A stretch of DNA of 64,000 nt from Pelagibacterium montanilacus (GCF_003992665.1 NZ_RZMX01000059.1:359142-423141); one strand, 5' to 3'. Shown: positions 1 through 8,777, counted from the stretch's first letter. Notes: generated from the letters alone by a model not told the origin. A program made the numbers and translations.

Positions 1-813
1 CCTGCCGAGCCCGAACAGGTCGCCGAGCCGATGACTGATGAGCCTGTGAGTGAGCCCGAGGCTCCCGCTGAGCCTGATCCCGCGATGGACATGGCCGAGG
101 AGACCGCTGAGCCCGAGGCCGAGGCACCTGTTGAGCCGGCACCGGTCGATGAGCCTGTGAGTGAGCCCGGGGCTCCCGCCGAGCCTGCTCCTGCGATGGA
201 GATGGCCGAGCAGACCGCCGAGCCTGAAGTGGAGAGCCCTGTCGAGACGGCACAGGTCGACGAGTCCATGACTGACGAAGAGCCCGTGAGCGAGCCGGAG
301 GCTCCCGTTGAGCCCACTCCCGCGATGGAAATGGCTGAGGACACCGCCGAGCCTGAGATAGAGGCCCCTGTCGAGCCCGCGCCGGTCGATGAGCCGATGG
401 CTGATCAGCCTGTGAGCGAGCCCGAAGCCCCGGCTGAACCGGCTCCTGCCATGGAGATGGCCGAGGAAGCCGCCGAGCCTGAGGTCGAAACGCCTGCCGA
501 GCCGGCAGCCGAGCCCGAAGCGCCAGCCGAACCTATGGCCGAGCCTGCCGATGAGGATGAGGTACCCACTCTGGTCGGTGTGCGCGAAGGGGACAGGGTC
601 GTCTCCGGCAGTGCGATCATCCGGCGGGGCGACAATCTCTGGACCATTGCCCGTCGGGTTTACGGGCAGGGTATTCGGTACACGCAGATCTTCGAGGCCA
701 ATACAGATCAGATTCGCAATCCTAACCTCATCTACCCGGGCCAGATCTTCGATCTGCCGGGAACCGATGCGGTCATCGGGGATATGCCCGACGATCAGGC
801 TTCGGACAAATAG
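1..813 (+). CDS. LysM-domain protein with Pro/Glu/Ala-rich repeats (5' partial)
   Basis: The reading frame is open from base 1, so the gene starts upstream of the window. About 180 visible residues form a low-complexity, very acidic region rich in Pro, Glu and Ala, followed by a C-terminal LysM domain of about 50 residues (it begins near GSAIIRRGDNLWTIA and contains YPGQIFDLP). LysM domains bind peptidoglycan glycans, so this is probably an envelope protein that reaches through the periplasm on a flexible, charged linker. No enzymatic domain is visible, but one could lie in the missing N-terminal part. A strong terminator follows, so this is the last gene of its transcript. The LysM call is firm; the cellular role is inferred. 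Confidence 0.8.
   Translation, partial: PAEPEQVAEPMTDEPVSEPEAPAEPDPAMDMAEETAEPEAEAPVEPAPVDEPVSEPGAPAEPAPAMEMAEQTAEPEVESPVETAQVDESMTDEEPVSEPEAPVEPTPAMEMAEDTAEPEIEAPVEPAPVDEPMADQPVSEPEAPAEPAPAMEMAEEAAEPEVETPAEPAAEPEAPAEPMAEPADEDEVPTLVGVREGDRVVSGSAIIRRGDNLWTIARRVYGQGIRYTQIFEANTDQIRNPNLIYPGQIFDLPGTDAVIGDMPDDQASDK
40..504 (+). repeat. Four in-frame repeats of 37-43 codons in the LysM protein
   Basis: Units begin near bases 40, 151, 280 and 406, giving spacings of 37, 43 and 42 codons. Each opens with a variant of EPVSEPEAPAEP, then PAMEMAE, AEPEVE and VEPAPVDE. The DNA is also similar between units (gagcctgtgagtgagccc-type starts), so the array probably grew by duplication and may vary in copy number between strains. 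Confidence 0.85.
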
Positions 814-837
814 GCTGAACCACCCTGATGCACATCT

Positions 838-867
838 AAAAGGCGCTGCTACTGGCAGCGCCTTTTT
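838..867 (+). terminator. Rho-independent terminator after the LysM gene
   Basis: AGGCGCTGC (841-849) pairs perfectly with GCAGCGCCT (855-863) around the loop TACTG. Three A residues before the stem can pair with the first of the five T residues after it. It lies 25 bases past the stop codon. Confidence 0.9.
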
Positions 868-978
868 CACATGAAGATGCCGGTGTTTGCGAACTGGAAA
901 AGTGCCCCGGCCTGACAAGGCGCCCTCTGGGACAGGCATTTTCCGCGAAACGCTCATGCAGCTTGCATCCTTGAGCGG

Positions 979-1010
979 CATCTTTTATCGTCATTTTACG
1001 ATGAAAGATG
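979..1010. promoter_or_regulatory. Inverted-repeat operator in front of the ArsR gene
   Basis: CATCTTTTATCGT (979-991) and ACGATGAAAGATG (998-1010) are inverted repeats matching at 12 of 13 positions around a 6-base centre. An AT-rich imperfect palindrome just before the start codon is typical of ArsR/SmtB operators. The right arm overlaps a possible upstream ATG at 1001, which favours the start at 1016. Autorepression, with co-repression of the downstream exporter, is inferred. Confidence 0.75.
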
Positions 1011-1015
1011 CCGCC

Positions 1016-1345
1016 ATGAACACCGAAGAACTTTCCGCCGTGATGCGCGCGCTCGGGCATCCGGTCAGGCTTGAAATCTTGCGCATCCTTTCGGGGCGCG
1101 GCACCCATTGCTGCTGCAACGACCTCACCTCCTGCCTTTCGCTGGCTCAGAGCACGGTGTCCCAGCATCTCAAGGTGCTTCTCGACGCCGGTGTCATCGA
1201 GCGCCGGGCCCAGGGCACCCGAAACAACTACCAGGTGTGCGTCGACCGGCTCTCCGCCTTCGCGGCAGCCACCGGCAGCTATTGCGACGAGTTGGCCGCG
1301 CCGGCGGCCTCATCTTGCGTGCAGGGGCTGGACCGCGCGTCGTGA
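1016..1345 (+). CDS. ArsR/SmtB-family metal-responsive repressor
   Basis: A 109-residue winged-helix protein. The recognition helix lies around residues 43-59 ([13 protein letters not shown]). A Cys cluster HCCCND at residues 31-36 occupies the place where classical ArsR proteins carry their thiol metal(loid) site (Cys32/Cys34); Cys40, Cys75, Cys90 and Cys101 are further candidates. This suggests release from DNA on binding a thiophilic metal or metalloid, but the ligand cannot be read from sequence. I chose the ATG at 1016, just after the operator; an ATG at 1001 would place the start inside it. The next gene, 49 bases downstream, is an Atm1-type exporter, so the pair looks like a small metal or glutathione-conjugate stress operon. 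Confidence 0.85.
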   Translation: MNTEELSAVMRALGHPVRLEILRILSGRGTHCCCNDLTSCLSLAQSTVSQHLKVLLDAGVIERRAQGTRNNYQVCVDRLSAFAAATGSYCDELAAPAASSCVQGLDRAS

Positions 1346-1394
1346 CGCCGACGGGCTGACCGGCGACAAACCGAAATTTCAGGAAGGGCCACAG

Positions 1395-3287
1395 ATGGCT
1401 GACACGCAACGCTCGGTCAGTGCCGATCAGGGCGCGCTCGTATCCACGATCCGCAATCTTTGGGCCTATATCTGGCCGGCGGATCGTCCCGACCTGCGCC
1501 GGCGCGTCATGCTGGCCATCGGGGCGCTGGCGCTGGCCAAGGTGGCCTCCACCCTTGTGCCCTTTGCCTATAAGGGGATCGTCGACACGCTCGACACGAG
1601 CGGCCCGGACGCGGCGCTTATTCTGGGGCTTTCGATCCCGCTCATCCTGGTCATCGCCTATGGCATCGGCCAGATCGTTGACACCGGCTTCCAGCAATTG
1701 CGCGACATCCTGTTCGCCAGCGTCGGCCAGAACGCGGTCCGTCGGCTCGCGCACCGCACGTTCAAGCACATGCACCGGCTCTCGCTGCGCTTCCATCTGG
1801 CGCGGCGCACGGGCGGGCTGAGCCGGGTGATCGAGCGCGGCACCAAGGGCATAGAGACGGTGGTGCGCTTCACCATGCTCAACACCGCCCCCACCGTGGT
1901 CGAATTCGTAATCGTAGGGGCCATCTTCGCCTGGCTGTTCGGGTTTTCCTATCTTGCAGTGCTGGTCGTGATGATCGGGGCCTACCTCGTTTTCACCGTG
2001 CAGGCGTCCAACTGGCGCATCGCCATCCGGCGCGACATGAACGAGAGCGACACCGACGCCAACGCCAAGGCCATCGACAGCCTGCTCAATTTCGAGACCG
2101 TGAAATATTTCGGCAATGAGGAGCTCGAAGCCCGTCGCTTCGATGGCGCCATGGAAGGATACGAGCGCTCCGCCACCCGCATCTGGACCTCGCTCGGCCT
2201 GCTCAATCTGGGGCAGGGCGTTATCTTCTGGATCGGCATGGTCGTGCTCTCGCTCATGTCCGCCTGGGGCGTGATGAACGGCGACCTGACAGTCGGCGAT
2301 TTCGTTTTGCTCAACACCTTCATGATGCAGATCCAGCGGCCCCTCAACCAGATCGGCTTCGTCTATCGGGAAATCCGCCAGTCGCTCGCCGATATCGAGA
2401 CCATGTTCGCGCTGCTCGACCAGCCGCCCGAGATCGAGGACGCGCCCGATGCTCGCCCGCTGGCCATCTCCGGGCCGGTGCTCCGGTTCGACGACGTGCA
2501 CTTTCATTACGATCCGGACCGGCCCATCCTGCGCGGCGTCAGCTTCGAGGTGCCCGCCGGCAAGACCATCGCCGTGGTCGGGCCCTCGGGGGCGGGCAAA
2601 TCGACCATCTCGCGGCTGATCTTCCGGTTCTACGATGCGATCGAGGGCCGGATCGAGATCGACGGACAGGATGTCCGGTCGGTTACCCAGCAATCGCTGC
2701 GCGCCGCCGTGGGCATGGTCCCGCAGGATACCGTGCTCTTTAACGACACCATCGCCTACAATATCGGCTATGGCCGGCCCGACGCCTCGCGTGAGGAGAT
2801 CGCCGAAGCCGCCCGCATGGCCCAGATCGGCGGCTTCATAGAAATGCTGCCCCAAGGGTTCGATACCCAGGTGGGCGAGCGCGGGCTCAAGCTCTCGGGC
2901 GGGGAAAAGCAGCGCGTGGCCATCGCGCGCACCATCCTCAAGGCACCGCCGATCCTCATTCTCGACGAGGCCACGTCCGCCCTCGATACTCATACCGAGC
3001 AGGAAATCCAGACGGCGCTCGAGGCGGTCTCGAGAGGGCGGACGACCCTCGTCATCGCGCACCGCCTGTCCACCGTGGTCAACGCAGACGAGATCATCGT
3101 CCTCAAGGAAGGCCGGGTCGCCGAGCGCGGGACCCATGTTTCGCTTCTGGCCGACAACGGCCTTTACGCCCAGATGTGGAACCGCCAGCGCGAGGCCGCA
3201 GAGGCCACCGAGCGCCTGCGCGCCGCCCAGACCGATCCCGACGGATACGTCATCCGCCAGCCCGCGCCCCAGCCGGGCGAACATTAG
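1395..3287 (+). CDS. Atm1/ABCB7-type ABC exporter (fused permease-ATPase)
   Basis: A 630-residue half-transporter: six predicted membrane segments in roughly the first 330 residues, then the nucleotide-binding domain with Walker A GPSGAGKS (about residue 396), signature LSGGEKQR (about 500), Walker B ILILDEATSALD and the IAHRLSTV switch His. The motif NFETVKYFGNEE is a hallmark of the Atm1/ABCB7/HMT1 family, whose bacterial members export glutathione conjugates or glutathione-metal complexes at the inner membrane; family members work as homodimers. I chose the ATG at 1395 because AGGAAGGG lies just upstream; the frame stays open to 1071, but that part overlaps arsR. Its position behind an ArsR gene with a Cys cluster supports a role in metal tolerance (inferred). 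Confidence 0.9.
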   Translation: MADTQRSVSADQGALVSTIRNLWAYIWPADRPDLRRRVMLAIGALALAKVASTLVPFAYKGIVDTLDTSGPDAALILGLSIPLILVIAYGIGQIVDTGFQQLRDILFASVGQNAVRRLAHRTFKHMHRLSLRFHLARRTGGLSRVIERGTKGIETVVRFTMLNTAPTVVEFVIVGAIFAWLFGFSYLAVLVVMIGAYLVFTVQASNWRIAIRRDMNESDTDANAKAIDSLLNFETVKYFGNEELEARRFDGAMEGYERSATRIWTSLGLLNLGQGVIFWIGMVVLSLMSAWGVMNGDLTVGDFVLLNTFMMQIQRPLNQIGFVYREIRQSLADIETMFALLDQPPEIEDAPDARPLAISGPVLRFDDVHFHYDPDRPILRGVSFEVPAGKTIAVVGPSGAGKSTISRLIFRFYDAIEGRIEIDGQDVRSVTQQSLRAAVGMVPQDTVLFNDTIAYNIGYGRPDASREEIAEAARMAQIGGFIEMLPQGFDTQVGERGLKLSGGEKQRVAIARTILKAPPILILDEATSALDTHTEQEIQTALEAVSRGRTTLVIAHRLSTVVNADEIIVLKEGRVAERGTHVSLLADNGLYAQMWNRQREAAEATERLRAAQTDPDGYVIRQPAPQPGEH

Positions 3288-3325
3288 AGCATATCCTGTT
3301 CTGATTGAATCAGAACAGGTGCTCT
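3286..3325. repeat. Interspersed palindromic repeat, copy 1
   Basis: CCTGTTCTGATT and AATCAGAACAGG form a perfect 12-base inverted repeat around one G, flanked by AGAGC/GCTCT outer arms. The 19-base core GTTCTGATTNAATCAGAAC recurs at 8892-8918. The element starts inside the stop codon of the exporter gene and could form a very stable hairpin at the mRNA 3' end. No T-tract follows, so I do not call it an intrinsic terminator. Confidence 0.75.
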
Positions 3326-3345
3326 AAGTCTCTGATTTGTCGCGT

Positions 3346-3394
3346 GTCCGAACCGGAAAAGTGTTTCCACTTTTTCTGGAAACGCTCCAAGCGC
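3346..3394. repeat. Short interspersed hairpin element
   Basis: GTTTCCA (3363-3369) and TGGAAAC (3377-3383) form an inverted repeat within the context ggaaaagtg...gctcc. Similar GGAAA-CACTTTT-GCTCT intergenic elements are common in Hyphomicrobiales genomes. It directly follows the first palindrome, so 3286-3394 is a composite of two repeat types. Nothing else is seen between 3395 and 3488. Confidence 0.45.
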
Positions 3395-3488
3395 CTACCG
3401 AAGTCGCCCATGAAAATGCCCGCTCCCCATCTCTGGGGAGCGGGCGGACTGACGGCTTTGGAGGACAGCCAGTCTTTGGGTTCGCCGC

Positions 3489-6400
3489 CTATTCGGCAGC
3501 CTGGCGGGACACCACGGTCACGCCGTTCTTTTCCTTTTCGACCAGTCCGGTGGTATCGGCCGGTTCGTCTCCCAGCCCGTCTGCGGTTTGCGCCGCAAGC
3601 GGGGCCTGATGCTCATCGGGCACCTCTACCCGACTTCCATCGGGGGTGGTCGCTTTGGTGGGGCGCCTGAACAGCCCGACGATCGACGCCATCAGCCCGC
3701 CCAGAGCCCTCTTGATGGCCCCCAATTGTCTTGCCCAGAGCGTCGGCGCGGCCAGCATCACAGGAACCACGATCAGCGTCAGGACCGTAGAGAAGGTCAG
3801 TCCCGAAATCACCGCGGTGGTGAGCTGGGACCACCAGGCCCCCGAGAGGCCGTTGATTTCCAGCGTTCTGTTGAAGAAGTCGAAGTTGATTCCCGCAGCC
3901 ATCGGGACCAGCCCCATGACGGTGGTAATGGTGGTCAGCATGATCGGGCGCAGACGCTGTGCCGCGGTCATCAACGTCGCCGTGATCGCTTCCACGCCCT
4001 CTTCGCGCAGGCGATTGAACGTGTCGATCAGGATGATCGAGTTGTTCACCACGATGCCCGCCAGGGAGATGACGCCAATACCGGTCATGATGGCCGAGAA
4101 CGACTGTCCGGTCACCAGCATCCCCAGTACCACGCCGGCCGTGGACATAAGCACGGTCGAGAGCGTCAGGAACACCTGATAGAAGCTGTTGAACTGCGTG
4201 AGCAGGATCAGGAACATCAGGAACAGCACGCCGACGCCGGCCTGACTCAGGAACTCGGTTGTCTCGGCGGTCTGCTCGTCGGCGCCGCCGAACTCGAAGG
4301 TTACCCCATCGGCCCAGTCCTGGCCGTCGATCCAGGCCCGCAACTCCTCGACCCTCTCGAGCGCCATCACCGGTTCGCCGGTCTCGGGGTTGGTCCCTTC
4401 GACATTGGCCAGCACGCTCATGGTGTAGAGCCCGTTGGTACGCGAGATGTCGGCCACCGTGGGCACCGCCTCGCGGCTGATGAAGTTCGAGACCGGAACC
4501 AGGCCCTGCGGGGTGACGATGCGTAGCGAATCCAGCGCGTCGAACGTCCGCTGGTCCTGGGGCAGGCGCACCACGATATCGAGCGACTCGCTGACATCCT
4601 CGGGCCGGTAGGTGCCGATGGTAACGCCCGAGGTCACGAGCTGTACGTATGGCGAGAGTTCTCTCACGCCCACGCCGAACCGTGCGGCCTGCTCGCGGTC
4701 TACGGTCACCAGCCAGTCTATACCCGGCAGGGCCCGTCCATCCTCGACATCAGTGGTGTTGCCCAGCTCGTTCTCGACGAAATCGCGTACCTGCTCCACT
4801 GCCGGAACCAGGTCATCGAGCCGGGTGGTCTCGACTCGCACGTTGATGTCCTTGCCTGCAGGGGGGCCGCCCTCGAGCCCGGAAACTTCGACCCCGATGC
4901 CCGAAATATCGGCGGTGCGGGCGCGAATTTCCTCAAAGATCTGTTCGGCCGGAAGCCGGTCCTTCCAGGCTGCGAGCTCGAGCTGGAAATTGCCGATGGT
5001 ATCGGGCGGGACCGTGCCGAGCGCGCCGGTCGACCCGAAGTTCATGACGATTTCCTTGATCCCGGAAACCGGAAGGATCGCCTCTTCCACCTCGATCAGC
5101 ATGTCGCGGACCTCGACCGGCGAGTAATTGCCGATGCCCGTCACCGCCACCGTGCCGTATTCGGGTTCGGTCACGGGGAAGGCGACGACGCCCGTGGGAT
5201 TGGCCGCATAGGCGGTAAAGATCGCTCCGATGCTTCCGACCATCAATACGAGCACGAGGATGGGGTGCCGGATCGAGAAGGCCAGAACCCTCAGATAAGC
5301 GCCCACCGGGCCCTTCATGTTGCGGTGGTCGAAGGTTGCCGCGCCCTGGGCGCTGAGCATCTTGGCCTTTTCCTGTTCTTCTTCGCTCACCTTCCAGCGC
5401 GCGATGATCCCGCCCACGACGGGGATGAAGATCATGGACGTGATGAGCGAAGCGGTCAGGGTCACGATGACCATGATCGGGAAATAGCTCATGAAGCGCC
5501 CGATGATCCCCGGCCAGAGCAGGAGGGGCAGGAACGCCGCGATCGTGGTGGCCATCGACGACAGGATCGGTACGAACATCAGCCGCGCCGCGCGGATGAA
5601 CGCTTCCTTGCGCGACATGCCCTCGGAAATCTTGCGGACCGCGTACTCAACCATGACCACGGCGCTATCGACCAGCATGCCCACCGTCAGCACCAGGCCG
5701 AACATGATCATCATGTTCACCGTGATGCCCAGCATCTGCAGGATGAAAAAGCTCGTCATGAACGAGACGGGGATCGACAGCCCGATCAGAAGGGCAGGGC
5801 GCAGGCCCAGAAGTGCCACGGCAACGATCATTACCAAGACGATGGCGGTCATCACCGAGTTCTCGAGGCTGAGCAGCATTTCCTCCGCGGAAACGGCCTG
5901 GTCGAGCACATAGCTCACCTGCACCGCCGCCGGCCAGTCTGCGGTCACCCGCTCGACGGTTTCCCGCACCAGCCGCGAGTTCTCGATGATATTGGTGCCG
6001 GTCGCCTTGTTGACCCCAAGGATCAGCGCAGGTGCCCCGTTGACGCGGGTGAACTCGGTAGCGTCCTTGAACGTCCTGTTGATGGTCGCCACGTCCGAGA
6101 AGGTGATGACGGTGCCATCCACCGATTTGAGCGGCAGCGTCTGCACGTCCTGGGCGCTCGAGATCAGCCCGGGCACTTCGATGTCGAAGCGGCCCTGGCC
6201 GGTGTCGAGCGAACCGGCGGGAACGATCAGGTTGTTGCGTGCCAGCGCATCGAAGAGCTCATTGGTGGTCAGGTTGTAGGATTCGAGCCGCAACTGGTCG
6301 ACCACGACTTCGAGCACTTCTTCACGCGCGCCCGAGAGCGTGACGTCGCGGGCCGTGGACACATTGTTCTCAAGTTCGTCCTGAAGCTCCTCTGCATACC

Positions 6401-6863
6401 GGGTCAGCGTGCGTTCGGGCACGTCCCCGAACACCGAGACGGTGATGGTGGGGAAGCCTTGGATGTCGATCTCGTTGACCGTGGGATCGTCGGCATCGCT
6501 GGGAAGCTGGGACCGCACGCGCTCGACACGCTCGCGCGTGTCGCTCATCGCCTGATCCTTGTCGAAGTTGATGTCGAACTCGAGGAAGATCGAGGCGTGG
6601 CCGGTGGTCGCAGTCGAGCTGATATTGGCCAGCCCGTCGAGGTCGCGCAGTTCCTGCTCGATGGGCCGGGCGAGCATCTGTTCCGCGTCGCGTGGGGAAA
6701 CGCCGGTCATCGAGGCCGAAACGTAGAGATACGGCACGTCGATGTTCGGCATGCTCTCCTTGGGGAGATTGATATAGGCCGAGACGCCTGCGAACAACAA
6801 CACCACCATGACAGTGAGCACGGTTCGCGGTCGGCGCAGGGTCGCTTCTAGGAAATTGATCAT
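3489..6863 (-). CDS. RND efflux pump inner-membrane permease
   Basis: A 1124-residue protein of the resistance-nodulation-division superfamily. It has an N-terminal membrane helix, a large periplasmic domain, a membrane block, then a second periplasmic domain and membrane block. TM4 carries GMLVDSAVVMVE and the matching segment in the second half reads GIVVNNSIILID. The first has one Asp followed by Ser instead of the Asp-Asp pair of AcrB-like pumps. The protein ends in a hydrophilic tail of about 60 residues. It would use the proton gradient to extrude drugs or other amphiphiles with the fusion protein encoded 4 bases upstream; no outer-membrane channel gene is in the window. Substrate unknown. 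Confidence 0.9.
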   Translation of the reverse strand: MINFLEATLRRPRTVLTVMVVLLFAGVSAYINLPKESMPNIDVPYLYVSASMTGVSPRDAEQMLARPIEQELRDLDGLANISSTATTGHASIFLEFDINFDKDQAMSDTRERVERVRSQLPSDADDPTVNEIDIQGFPTITVSVFGDVPERTLTRYAEELQDELENNVSTARDVTLSGAREEVLEVVVDQLRLESYNLTTNELFDALARNNLIVPAGSLDTGQGRFDIEVPGLISSAQDVQTLPLKSVDGTVITFSDVATINRTFKDATEFTRVNGAPALILGVNKATGTNIIENSRLVRETVERVTADWPAAVQVSYVLDQAVSAEEMLLSLENSVMTAIVLVMIVAVALLGLRPALLIGLSIPVSFMTSFFILQMLGITVNMMIMFGLVLTVGMLVDSAVVMVEYAVRKISEGMSRKEAFIRAARLMFVPILSSMATTIAAFLPLLLWPGIIGRFMSYFPIMVIVTLTASLITSMIFIPVVGGIIARWKVSEEEQEKAKMLSAQGAATFDHRNMKGPVGAYLRVLAFSIRHPILVLVLMVGSIGAIFTAYAANPTGVVAFPVTEPEYGTVAVTGIGNYSPVEVRDMLIEVEEAILPVSGIKEIVMNFGSTGALGTVPPDTIGNFQLELAAWKDRLPAEQIFEEIRARTADISGIGVEVSGLEGGPPAGKDINVRVETTRLDDLVPAVEQVRDFVENELGNTTDVEDGRALPGIDWLVTVDREQAARFGVGVRELSPYVQLVTSGVTIGTYRPEDVSESLDIVVRLPQDQRTFDALDSLRIVTPQGLVPVSNFISREAVPTVADISRTNGLYTMSVLANVEGTNPETGEPVMALERVEELRAWIDGQDWADGVTFEFGGADEQTAETTEFLSQAGVGVLFLMFLILLTQFNSFYQVFLTLSTVLMSTAGVVLGMLVTGQSFSAIMTGIGVISLAGIVVNNSIILIDTFNRLREEGVEAITATLMTAAQRLRPIMLTTITTVMGLVPMAAGINFDFFNRTLEINGLSGAWWSQLTTAVISGLTFSTVLTLIVVPVMLAAPTLWARQLGAIKRALGGLMASIVGLFRRPTKATTPDGSRVEVPDEHQAPLAAQTADGLGDEPADTTGLVEKEKNGVTVVSRQAAE

Positions 6864-6867
6864 CGGA

Positions 6868-8052
6868 TCAGGCCCCTTCGCCTTCCCGCGTTGCGGTCAC
6901 GGTCTGACCGGTCTGAACATATTCTTGTCCGACGGTAATGATGTCGGTGGTCTCGGGCAGCCCGGTCACCCACACGCCTTCCCGCGTGTCGCGGACGATC
7001 TGCACGGGGTAGAACGCGACGACATCCCCTTCCACCGCGTTCACACCCATGACGCCCTCGGCGTCGAGAGTGAGGACCGACTGCGGAATGAGGTGGGCCT
7101 GGATCGCGGGCAATTGCACCACGGCTTCGGCGGTCACCCCGTCTCGGATCGCGCCATCGGAATTGGCCATCTCGATCTCGATCGCGAAGGTCCGGGTCTG
7201 CTCGTTGGCGCGCGAGGCGACGTACCGCACCGTGCCGGTCACTTCCTGCCCGGTCACGGTGGTGATGGTCGCCTCCTCGCCCGGCGCCAGCGTGCCGACG
7301 CGCGCTTCGGCGATGTCGCCCATGAAAAGCATTGGATCGAGCTGGACGATCGTGGCGCATTCCCCGCCGGCCGACAGGCTGTCGCCTACCGTGGCCAGCG
7401 GATCCTGGATGATCCCGGAAACTTCTGCATGGATTTCGGTGCGCTCCAGTTCGGCCAGCGCTTCGTCGTAATTGGCTTCCGCCGAGCGTAGCGCCACTTC
7501 AAACTGGCGGCCCGAATTGGCCGGTGCCACGCCCCGTTCACGCAATTGCTGGTTGTTCTCGAGATCGGCCCGGGCCTGCTCGAGCTGGGCTTCGGCGGTG
7601 GTCAACCTGACCTGCCGTGTGCCCTGGTCGAGCGTGCACAGCAGATCGCCAGCCTCAACACTCTGGCCCTTGGTGAAATTCACCTCCTGCACCGTGCCGT
7701 TGGTTTCGGCGCGCGAGGCGATCACGGCATTGGCCTGGGTGCGACCGCGCAGATTGACGACCACCGGCATTTCCTGGGCCTGAAAGCCACGTATGCGCAC
7801 GCTCTGGACCGGAGCTTGTTCTTCTTCGACCACAGCGACGACCTCGGCCTCGGCCTCTTCCTCGGGCTGGATCACTCCGATCGTTTCGAGAAAGCCGCGC
7901 AGCGGGCCGTCGTTGCCGTCCACGGCTTCCACCAGCGGCTGCTCGCCCTGGCCTTCACCCTGTCCACCCTCGATCAGGGTGCCGCTGATCATCCAGAGCC
8001 CAATGCCCAGAACGATGAGAAATGCGAGAAAATATGACCTGAAAAAACGCAT
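6868..8052 (-). CDS. RND periplasmic adaptor (membrane fusion protein, HlyD/MexE-like)
   Basis: A 394-residue adaptor. The N-terminal hydrophobic segment FLAFLIVLGIGLWMISG anchors or exports it, and a Glu/Val-rich linker follows. The lipoyl half-motif (around NGTVQEVNFTKGQSVEAGD), a coiled-coil hairpin (AEAQLEQARADLENNQQLRE and onwards) and beta-barrel/membrane-proximal parts come next. It bridges the RND permease to an outer-membrane channel. The frame opens further upstream to 8106, but I chose the ATG at 8052 because it places the membrane anchor at the N-terminus. The RND start lies 4 bases beyond its stop, so the two are co-translated. A palindrome 60 bases upstream of the start is a candidate PadR operator. 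Confidence 0.88.
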   Translation of the reverse strand: MRFFRSYFLAFLIVLGIGLWMISGTLIEGGQGEGQGEQPLVEAVDGNDGPLRGFLETIGVIQPEEEAEAEVVAVVEEEQAPVQSVRIRGFQAQEMPVVVNLRGRTQANAVIASRAETNGTVQEVNFTKGQSVEAGDLLCTLDQGTRQVRLTTAEAQLEQARADLENNQQLRERGVAPANSGRQFEVALRSAEANYDEALAELERTEIHAEVSGIIQDPLATVGDSLSAGGECATIVQLDPMLFMGDIAEARVGTLAPGEEATITTVTGQEVTGTVRYVASRANEQTRTFAIEIEMANSDGAIRDGVTAEAVVQLPAIQAHLIPQSVLTLDAEGVMGVNAVEGDVVAFYPVQIVRDTREGVWVTGLPETTDIITVGQEYVQTGQTVTATREGEGA

Positions 8053-8111
8053 CCGAGCGTCCCTGAAAATCGCAGCCCCAAGGGAGTGGGGCGCCTGGTA
8101 TTCCAAAATTG

Positions 8112-8133
8112 GTGTAATAGACCACTAATACAC
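8112..8133. promoter_or_regulatory. Inverted repeat upstream of the pump operon (candidate PadR site)
   Basis: GTGTAATAG (8112-8120) and CTAATACAC (8125-8133) match as inverted repeats at 8 of 9 positions with a 4-base centre. It lies between the PadR stop (8165) and the adaptor start (8052). The TGTA...TACA spacing resembles PadR-family operators; assignment to the neighbouring PadR is inferred. Confidence 0.5.
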
Positions 8134-8164
8134 AAGCACTCGTGGCGCAAGACGGTCTGCGCGG

Positions 8165-8731
8165 CTACTCTGCAGCCGCAGCCAAACCGTCACTGTCTCT
8201 GGCTGAACCGATCAGCGTTTCCATGTTGCCCTCAAGATGCTCAAGAGCGGCCGTGAGGCAAGCCAGCCCATAGCCTAGCACCCATGCGTCATTGGCATGG
8301 CTGTTCTTGCGATCGCCTGCCACCGTCTCGCGCATCTCGGTCAATTCCCCGATTTCGCTACGCAGTTGATCCCGCCGCTCGTCCACGCGCCTTCGCACCA
8401 GCTCCGAAGGAAGCAGATGCGCAAAGCGCGCGAACAGAAGGAAGGGGCTGCGGAACACGTCCTCACCCAAGGGCTCGCTGAGCGCCTCGATGAAGGCTTC
8501 CCGGCCCGCTTCGGTGATCGCATATATTTTCTTGGACGGTTTTCCTGCCTGGTGTGCGACCCGGCTTTCCACCAGCCCCTCTTCCTCGAGCCGGGCGAGG
8601 GCCGGGTAGATCGAGCCGAAACTGGCCTCCACGAAGTAGGAACACTCCCCTTCGGTGCACATCTTCCGGATTTCGTATCCGCTGGCCTCCCGCTCATGCA
8701 GGATCGAAAGGCAGAGAGTTCTGACGTTCAT
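8165..8731 (-). CDS. PadR-family transcriptional regulator
   Basis: A 188-residue PadR protein. The N-terminal winged helix begins MNVRTLCLSIL and contains the family motif FGSIYPALARLEEEGLV; a C-terminal helical (Vir_act_alpha_C-like) dimerisation region follows. I chose the ATG at 8731: GAGAAG precedes it at good spacing, and MNVRTL is a normal PadR start; the open frame to 8875 lacks family similarity. PadR proteins usually repress neighbouring efflux or detoxification genes and are released by a small aromatic or hydrophobic ligand. It lies directly upstream of the adaptor and RND genes on the same strand, so it is their likely local regulator. Confidence 0.88.
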   Translation of the reverse strand: MNVRTLCLSILHEREASGYEIRKMCTEGECSYFVEASFGSIYPALARLEEEGLVESRVAHQAGKPSKKIYAITEAGREAFIEALSEPLGEDVFRSPFLLFARFAHLLPSELVRRRVDERRDQLRSEIGELTEMRETVAGDRKNSHANDAWVLGYGLACLTAALEHLEGNMETLIGSARDSDGLAAAAE

Positions 8732-8762
8732 GGGCTTCTCGGCAACCATATATCGGGCGTGA

Positions 8763-8777
8763 ATATGCTGAGCATAT
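8763..8777. promoter_or_regulatory. Perfect palindrome upstream of padR
   Basis: ATATGCT-G-AGCATAT is a perfect 7-1-7 palindrome 31 bases upstream of the PadR start, inside an AT-rich patch that is unusual for this GC-rich DNA. It could be the autoregulatory operator or part of the promoter. Its sequence differs from the 8112 site. Confidence 0.5.

Noticed and set aside
1194-3284. A 696-codon open frame antisense to the Atm1-type exporter
   Set aside because: It mirrors the codon phase of a clearly real gene in GC-rich DNA, has no recognisable domain and is rich in His, Asp, Gly and Arg as expected for a shadow frame.
3286-3325. Palindrome as an intrinsic terminator of the exporter gene
   Set aside because: The stem is strong, but no T-tract follows on either strand and the same core occurs elsewhere, so a repeat element explains it better.
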